DNA of 64,000 nucleotides, taken from contig JAFVBO010000118.1 in the NCBI GenBank assembly GCA_017479935.1, forward strand, positions 111,798 to 175,797, written 5' to 3'. The DNA is from Lachnospiraceae bacterium. Lineage in GTDB: Bacteria; Bacillota; Clostridia; Lachnospirales; Lachnospiraceae. The position numbers and the translations under genes were made by a program. Under the pieces are notes generated by a model, which saw only the letters and a list, made by a program, of their open reading frames with translations, did no database searches and was not told where the DNA came from. Of this stretch, positions 58,889 to 64,000 are shown in pieces. Each line of letters opens with the position of its first letter. Position 1 is the first letter of the stretch.

Positions 58889-60325
58889 ATGAAGGATGTG
58901 GCAATTATAGGCGCCGGTGTCTGCGGCTGCGCGGTGGCCAAGGAACTGTCCCGCTATGAGTTTGACGTCTGCGTCTTTGACAAAAACGAAGATGTATGCG
59001 AGGGAACCAGCAAGGCCAACTCCGGCATCGTACACGGCGGTTTTGACGCGAAGCCCGGGTCGTTAAAGGCAAGGCTGAACGTGCTGGGAAACCGGATGAT
59101 GGACGAGGTGTGCCGGGAGCTGGATATCCCGTTTAAGAGAAACGGGTCGATGGTCCTGTGCTGGAAGGAAGAGGAAGTAAAGAAGCTGGAGGCGCTTTTG
59201 GAGCAGGGGCGCCAGAATAAAGTCCCCGGGATGCGCATCTTATCCCGCGAGGAAGCGAAGGAAATGGAGCCGAATCTGTCGGATGAGGTCTACGCGGCGC
59301 TGTATGTGCCCACGGGCGGCATCGTGTGCCCCTTTGAGCTGACGATCGCGCACGCGGAGGTGGCCTGCGAAAACGGCGTGGAATTTCGCCTGGGCGAGGA
59401 GGTCCTCTCCGTCGAAAAGAAGGGGGAAGGCTATCTCCTTCACACGACAAAGGGCGATGTGGAGGCCCGGTATGTGGTGAACGCGGCCGGCGTCTACGCG
59501 GACCGTTTCCACAACATGGTCAGCGAAGAGAAGATCCATATCATTGCCCGCAAGGGAGAGTACGATCTTCTGGACAAGACCGCGGGAAGCCTGGTGAGAT
59601 GCACGATTTTCCAACTTCCCACCGCGATGGGCAAGGGCGTTCTTGTCACCCCGACCGTGCACGGAAACCTGCTCCTTGGCCCTACGGCCACGGATGTGGA
59701 GGACAAGGAAGCCGTGGGAACGACGCGTGAAGGCATCAGCCAGGTAACCCAGAAGGCAGCCCTTTCCGTCAAGAATATCCCGCTTCGCCAGGTGATCACC
59801 TCCTTCGCCGGCCTTCGTGCCCACGAGGACGGGGATGACTTCCGCATCGGGGAGGTTAAGGACGCGCCCGGCTTCATCGACGTGGCTGGGATTGAATCGC
59901 CCGGCTTAACCAGCGCGCCGGCCATCGGCGTGATGGTGTGCGATCTCCTGTGCGGAAAGGAAAACCGGAAGGAGAAAGAGACGGCTGTGACCACCCGCAA
60001 GGGCGTGACCCATTTCGCGTCTTTAAGCGATGAGGAGAAGGCGGCGTTAATCGCCGAGAAACCGGCGTTCGGACGGATTGTCTGCCGCTGCGAGACCGTG
60101 ACGGAAGGCGAGATCTTAGAGGCTATACACCGGCCGCTCGGCGCCAGAACCGTCGACGGCGTCAAGCGCCGCACACGCGCCGGCATGGGCAGATGTCAGG
60201 CGGGCTTCTGTTCGCCGCGCACCATGGAAATCCTGGCCAGGGAATGGGGCGTCGGGATGGAAACCATCGTCAAGAACGAAGCGGATTCCGGCTATATTGT
60301 TGGAAGCAACAAGGATGTGCTGTAA
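58889..60325 (+). CDS. FAD-dependent oxidoreductase with BFD-like [2Fe-2S] domain (GlpA-like glycerol-3-phosphate dehydrogenase)
   Basis: 478 residues. FAD motif 'IGAGVCGCAVAKELSRYEFD' at the N-terminus, DAO/GlpA-type core ('SGIVHGGFDAKPGSLKARL', 'GLRAHEDGDDFRIGE'), and a C-terminal BFD-like cluster domain with 'CRCETVTEGE' and 'CQAGFC'. The pattern is that of anaerobic GlpA, which oxidises glycerol-3-phosphate. It is followed by a second flavoprotein, a DUF1667 protein and glycerol kinase, a standard Firmicutes set. Hydroxy-acid oxidases such as L-2-hydroxyglutarate oxidase share the core, so the substrate call leans on glpK. Confidence 0.83.
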   Translation: MKDVAIIGAGVCGCAVAKELSRYEFDVCVFDKNEDVCEGTSKANSGIVHGGFDAKPGSLKARLNVLGNRMMDEVCRELDIPFKRNGSMVLCWKEEEVKKLEALLEQGRQNKVPGMRILSREEAKEMEPNLSDEVYAALYVPTGGIVCPFELTIAHAEVACENGVEFRLGEEVLSVEKKGEGYLLHTTKGDVEARYVVNAAGVYADRFHNMVSEEKIHIIARKGEYDLLDKTAGSLVRCTIFQLPTAMGKGVLVTPTVHGNLLLGPTATDVEDKEAVGTTREGISQVTQKAALSVKNIPLRQVITSFAGLRAHEDGDDFRIGEVKDAPGFIDVAGIESPGLTSAPAIGVMVCDLLCGKENRKEKETAVTTRKGVTHFASLSDEEKAALIAEKPAFGRIVCRCETVTEGEILEAIHRPLGARTVDGVKRRTRAGMGRCQAGFCSPRTMEILAREWGVGMETIVKNEADSGYIVGSNKDVL

Positions 60326-60337
60326 GGAGGGACGCTC

Positions 60338-61606
60338 ATGAAAACATGTGATCTGATCATTGCGGGAGGAGGTCCGGCCGGACTGGCCGCCGCCATCGCC
60401 GCCAAAAAGAGCGGCGTAAACGACATCCTGATTCTGGAACGGGACAGTATCCTGGGCGGAATCTTAAACCAGTGCATTCACAACGGCTTCGGACTTCACA
60501 CGTTCAAGGAGGAGCTGACGGGACCCGAGTACGCGGCGCGCTTCCTCGCAGAGGCGCAGGAACTCGGCATCGAATGCCAGACGGACAGCATGGTGCTGGA
60601 CATCAGCCCCGAGAAGGTTGTCACGGTGATTTCACCTGACAACGGGCTGCAGAAGATCCAGGCAAAGGCCATCGTCCTGGCCATGGGTTGCCGCGAGAGA
60701 CCGCGCGGAGCCCTGAACATTCCCGGATATCGGCCGGCAGGCATCTACACGGCGGGCACGGCGCAGCGTCTCGTGAACATGGAAGGCTTTATGCCGGGCC
60801 GCGAGGTGGTGATTTTAGGCTCCGGCGACATCGGCCTGATCATGGCAAGGCGCATGACCTTAGAGGGAGCGCACGTGCAGGTGGTGGCAGAGCTGATGCC
60901 GTACTCCGGCGGCCTGAAGAGAAACATCGTCCAGTGTCTGAACGATTTTGACATTCCGTTAAAGCTGTCGCACACGGTCGTGGACATCAAGGGCAAAGAC
61001 CGCGTGGAAGGCATCACGATCGCCGAGGTCGATGAAAAGGGCAACCCCATCCCCGGAACCGAAGAAGAGCACGTCTGCGACACGCTGCTGTTGTCCTGCG
61101 GCCTGATCCCGGAGAACGAATTGTCCCGCGGCATGGGCGTGGACATCTCCCCCGTGACATCCGGTCCGGTGGTGGACGAGAGCTTTGAAACCAACATCCC
61201 CGGTGTCTTTGCCTGCGGCAACGTGCTCCATGTACATGACCTGGTGGACTATGTGTCCGAGGAGGCTGGAAACGCCGGCCGCCACGCGGCACAGTACATT
61301 TTAGGATCGCTGCCGGACAAGGATTCCGGAAAGAAGATCCTCCTGAAAGCCGAGGGCGGCGTGCGCTACACGGTGCCGGCTGCCTTGCATCCGGACCGCA
61401 TGGATGATAAAATCAAAGTGCGCTTCCGCGTGGGCGGCGTGGTGAAGAATTGCTTTATCAGCGTCTATCTGGGGGATGAGCGCATCCTGCACAAGAAAAA
61501 ACAGATTGTTGCGCCGGGCGAGATGGAAGAGGTCCTGTTAGAGAAGAGCAGGATCCTGGCCGCTCCCGACGTACAGGAAATCACCGTGAAGCTGGAGGTG
61601 GAGTAA
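60338..61606 (+). CDS. NAD(P)/FAD-dependent oxidoreductase, partner of GlpA-like protein
   Basis: 422 residues, two-nucleotide-binding-domain fold: 'IIAGGGPAGLAAAIAAKKSG' for FAD, 'VILGSGDIGLIMARRMTLEG' for NAD(P)H, and 'GVFACGNVLHVHDLVDYVSE' near the C-terminus. A conserved 'GGILNQCIHNGFG' stretch marks the subgroup that partners GlpA-like and DUF1667 proteins; it replaces classical GlpB. Likely passes electrons from glycerol-3-phosphate to NAD or another carrier. ATG 60338 has AAGGAGGG; the next gene starts directly after its stop. Confidence 0.83.
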   Translation: MKTCDLIIAGGGPAGLAAAIAAKKSGVNDILILERDSILGGILNQCIHNGFGLHTFKEELTGPEYAARFLAEAQELGIECQTDSMVLDISPEKVVTVISPDNGLQKIQAKAIVLAMGCRERPRGALNIPGYRPAGIYTAGTAQRLVNMEGFMPGREVVILGSGDIGLIMARRMTLEGAHVQVVAELMPYSGGLKRNIVQCLNDFDIPLKLSHTVVDIKGKDRVEGITIAEVDEKGNPIPGTEEEHVCDTLLLSCGLIPENELSRGMGVDISPVTSGPVVDESFETNIPGVFACGNVLHVHDLVDYVSEEAGNAGRHAAQYILGSLPDKDSGKKILLKAEGGVRYTVPAALHPDRMDDKIKVRFRVGGVVKNCFISVYLGDERILHKKKQIVAPGEMEEVLLEKSRILAAPDVQEITVKLEVE

Positions 61607-61960
61607 ATGACGGTACATGAACTTACCTGCATTGGCTGCCCCATGGGGTGCAGCCTGCGCGCGGAAATGGAAGACGGAGTGGTGACGAACGTTACCGGAA
61701 ACACCTGTAAACGCGGTGACATCTACGCCAGAAAAGAGCTGACGAGCCCCACCCGGATCGTTACCTCCACTGTCTGCGTGGAAGGGCATCTGATGGCCTC
61801 GGTCAAGACCAAGGAAGACATCCCGAAGGGAAAGATCATGGACGTGATCCGTGAACTGAAAGGGGTGCGCTTACAGGCGCCTGTCCGCATCGGCCAGGTG
61901 GTCCTTGAGAATGTCGCCGGAACCGGGGTGCCTGTGATTGCGACGAAGGATGTGGGATAA
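61607..61960 (+). CDS. DUF1667 domain-containing protein
   Basis: 117 residues with 'CIGCPMGCSLRAEM' near the N-terminus and 'NTCKRGDIYARKELTSPTR', a four-Cys set that could hold an Fe-S cluster or zinc. DUF1667 proteins occur almost only beside GlpA-like and FAD/NAD oxidoreductases, so it is probably the third subunit of that complex. No gap after the upstream gene. Biochemistry is not established to my knowledge. Confidence 0.85.
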   Translation: MTVHELTCIGCPMGCSLRAEMEDGVVTNVTGNTCKRGDIYARKELTSPTRIVTSTVCVEGHLMASVKTKEDIPKGKIMDVIRELKGVRLQAPVRIGQVVLENVAGTGVPVIATKDVG

Positions 61961-62010
61961 TTAAAAAAGGCTCCCTACAAGTTGGGAGTGGGAAAACAGC
62001 GGGGGCATGA

Positions 62011-63540
<1,530 letters not shown>

Positions 63541-63569
63541 GTGTAGCCTGCCGGTAGGTAATGTATGTA

Positions 63570-63701
63570 GTCAAAAAGCCGACACGTCAGTGATATACCC
63601 GTTGCTGCCTAAGTTCCCTCGGCCAGAACCACGTAGGTTCGAAGGCCTCCTCCACACATGGCAGCAACTGGATATAATCACTGCCGTGTCGGCTTTTTGA
63701 C
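63570..63701 (+). repeat. 132-nt palindrome after glpK, acting as terminator or structured RNA
   Basis: Left arm 63570-63609 and right arm 63660-63701 are near-perfect reverse complements over 40 nt (outer ends GTCAAAAAGCCGACACG, inner ends GTTGCTGCC / GGCAGCAAC). The 50-nt centre contains GGCC-A-GAACC / GGTTC-GAA-GGCC around an ACGTA loop. A- and T-runs at the edges would make it a terminator for glpK. I do not recognise a known RNA family. Confidence 0.75.
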
Positions 63702-63710
63702 AAGAGAGGC

Positions 63711-64000
63711 TTGGACGGGGGATTTCTTATGTTTTCGGAAATTTCCCCGCATGCGGGCTTGGGAAAATGTGCTTCGTTCGGGGGAATCTTGTGTTTTTGC
63801 TGCTTTTCCCCGCGTGAAAGCTTGGAAAAATGAGCTCCGTGCGGGGAAACTCATTTATTCTTGCTATTTTTCCCCGCATGAAAGCTTGGAAAAATGAGCT
63901 TTGTACGGTGAATTTCATCTGTTCTTGCTATTTTTCATGTATGGCAGCTTGAAAAGTGAGATTTTGTGCGGTGAATTTCATCTGTCCTTGCTATTTTCCA
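63711..64000 (+). repeat. 63-64-bp tandem array, at least five units, open at window edge
   Basis: Equivalent points (the C before the G-run) fall at 63716, 63779, 63842, 63906 and 63969, spacing 63, 63, 64, 63. Each complete unit has a G-rich arm (GCGGGGAAA type) and a C-rich arm (TTTCCCCGC) around an AT-rich loop, then a linker with AAGCTTGG. Units 4 and 5 have a changed G-arm (GGTGAA). Non-coding, and runs past the window end. Confidence 0.82.

Noticed and set aside
63570..63701. SRP RNA, 6S RNA or tmRNA
   Set aside because: The conserved SRP helix 8 loop, the 6S central bubble and the tmRNA tRNA-like ends are not found.

Overview
The window is about 64 kb of gene-dense, moderately GC-rich DNA with nearly every gene on the + strand. 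The content points to an anaerobic, fermentative member of the Clostridia, most likely a Lachnospiraceae-type organism. The indicators are AddAB recombination nuclease, class 3 fructose bisphosphatase, Mini-ribonuclease 3, ZapA, a SEDS/PBP pair, ferredoxin-linked indolepyruvate oxidoreductase, and many genes with TTG or GTG starts behind strong Shine-Dalgarno sites. The species assignment is inference; no rRNA is present. I saw no prophage, insertion sequence or CRISPR array.

Layout. 1-4.6 kb: arylpyruvate fermentation operon (end of iorA, iorB, arylacetate-CoA ligase, ACT-domain protein, second acyl-CoA ligase). 4.6-15 kb: housekeeping genes (zapA, U32 peptidase/rRNA hydroxylase-like, FtsW/RodA, a PBP with an unusual Trp-rich N-terminus, NUDIX, aldo/keto reductase, AAA ATPase), broken at 11.7-12.5 kb by an 840-bp non-coding block with a 64-bp tandem array and a 251-bp inverted repeat. 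15-28.7 kb: addB, addA, fbp, a GPH sugar transporter, cysS, mrnC, rlmB. 28.8-32.2 kb: a Tat-exported flavoprotein reductase behind a structured leader, then an S41-fold protein that seems to lack catalytic residues. 32.35 kb: tRNA-Thr(GGU).

32.5-46.5 kb is the most notable locus: a complete Mbh-type (Mrp-antiporter-linked, group 4) [NiFe] hydrogenase with all six hyp maturation genes. The order is large subunit, hypA, hypB, an Mrp-like membrane module (E, F, G, MbhD-like, MbhE-like, B, C, D), NuoH-, NuoB- and NuoI-like subunits, hypF, hypC, hypD, hypE and finally a small NuoC-like subunit. The large subunit stops at the normal maturation cleavage site, which fits the absence of a maturation protease. 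Ferredoxin reduced by IorAB could be reoxidised here with H2 release and Na+/H+ pumping.

46.6-63.5 kb looks like a carbohydrate locus: GPH transporter, AraC regulator, YcxB-like protein, TRAP transporter, two paralogous GH31 glycosidases, a two-flavoprotein plus DUF1667 set resembling anaerobic glycerol-3-phosphate dehydrogenase, and glycerol kinase. Together they suggest use of an alpha-glycoside of glycerol (inference). The window ends in a 132-nt palindrome and a second 63-64-bp tandem array that resembles the first.
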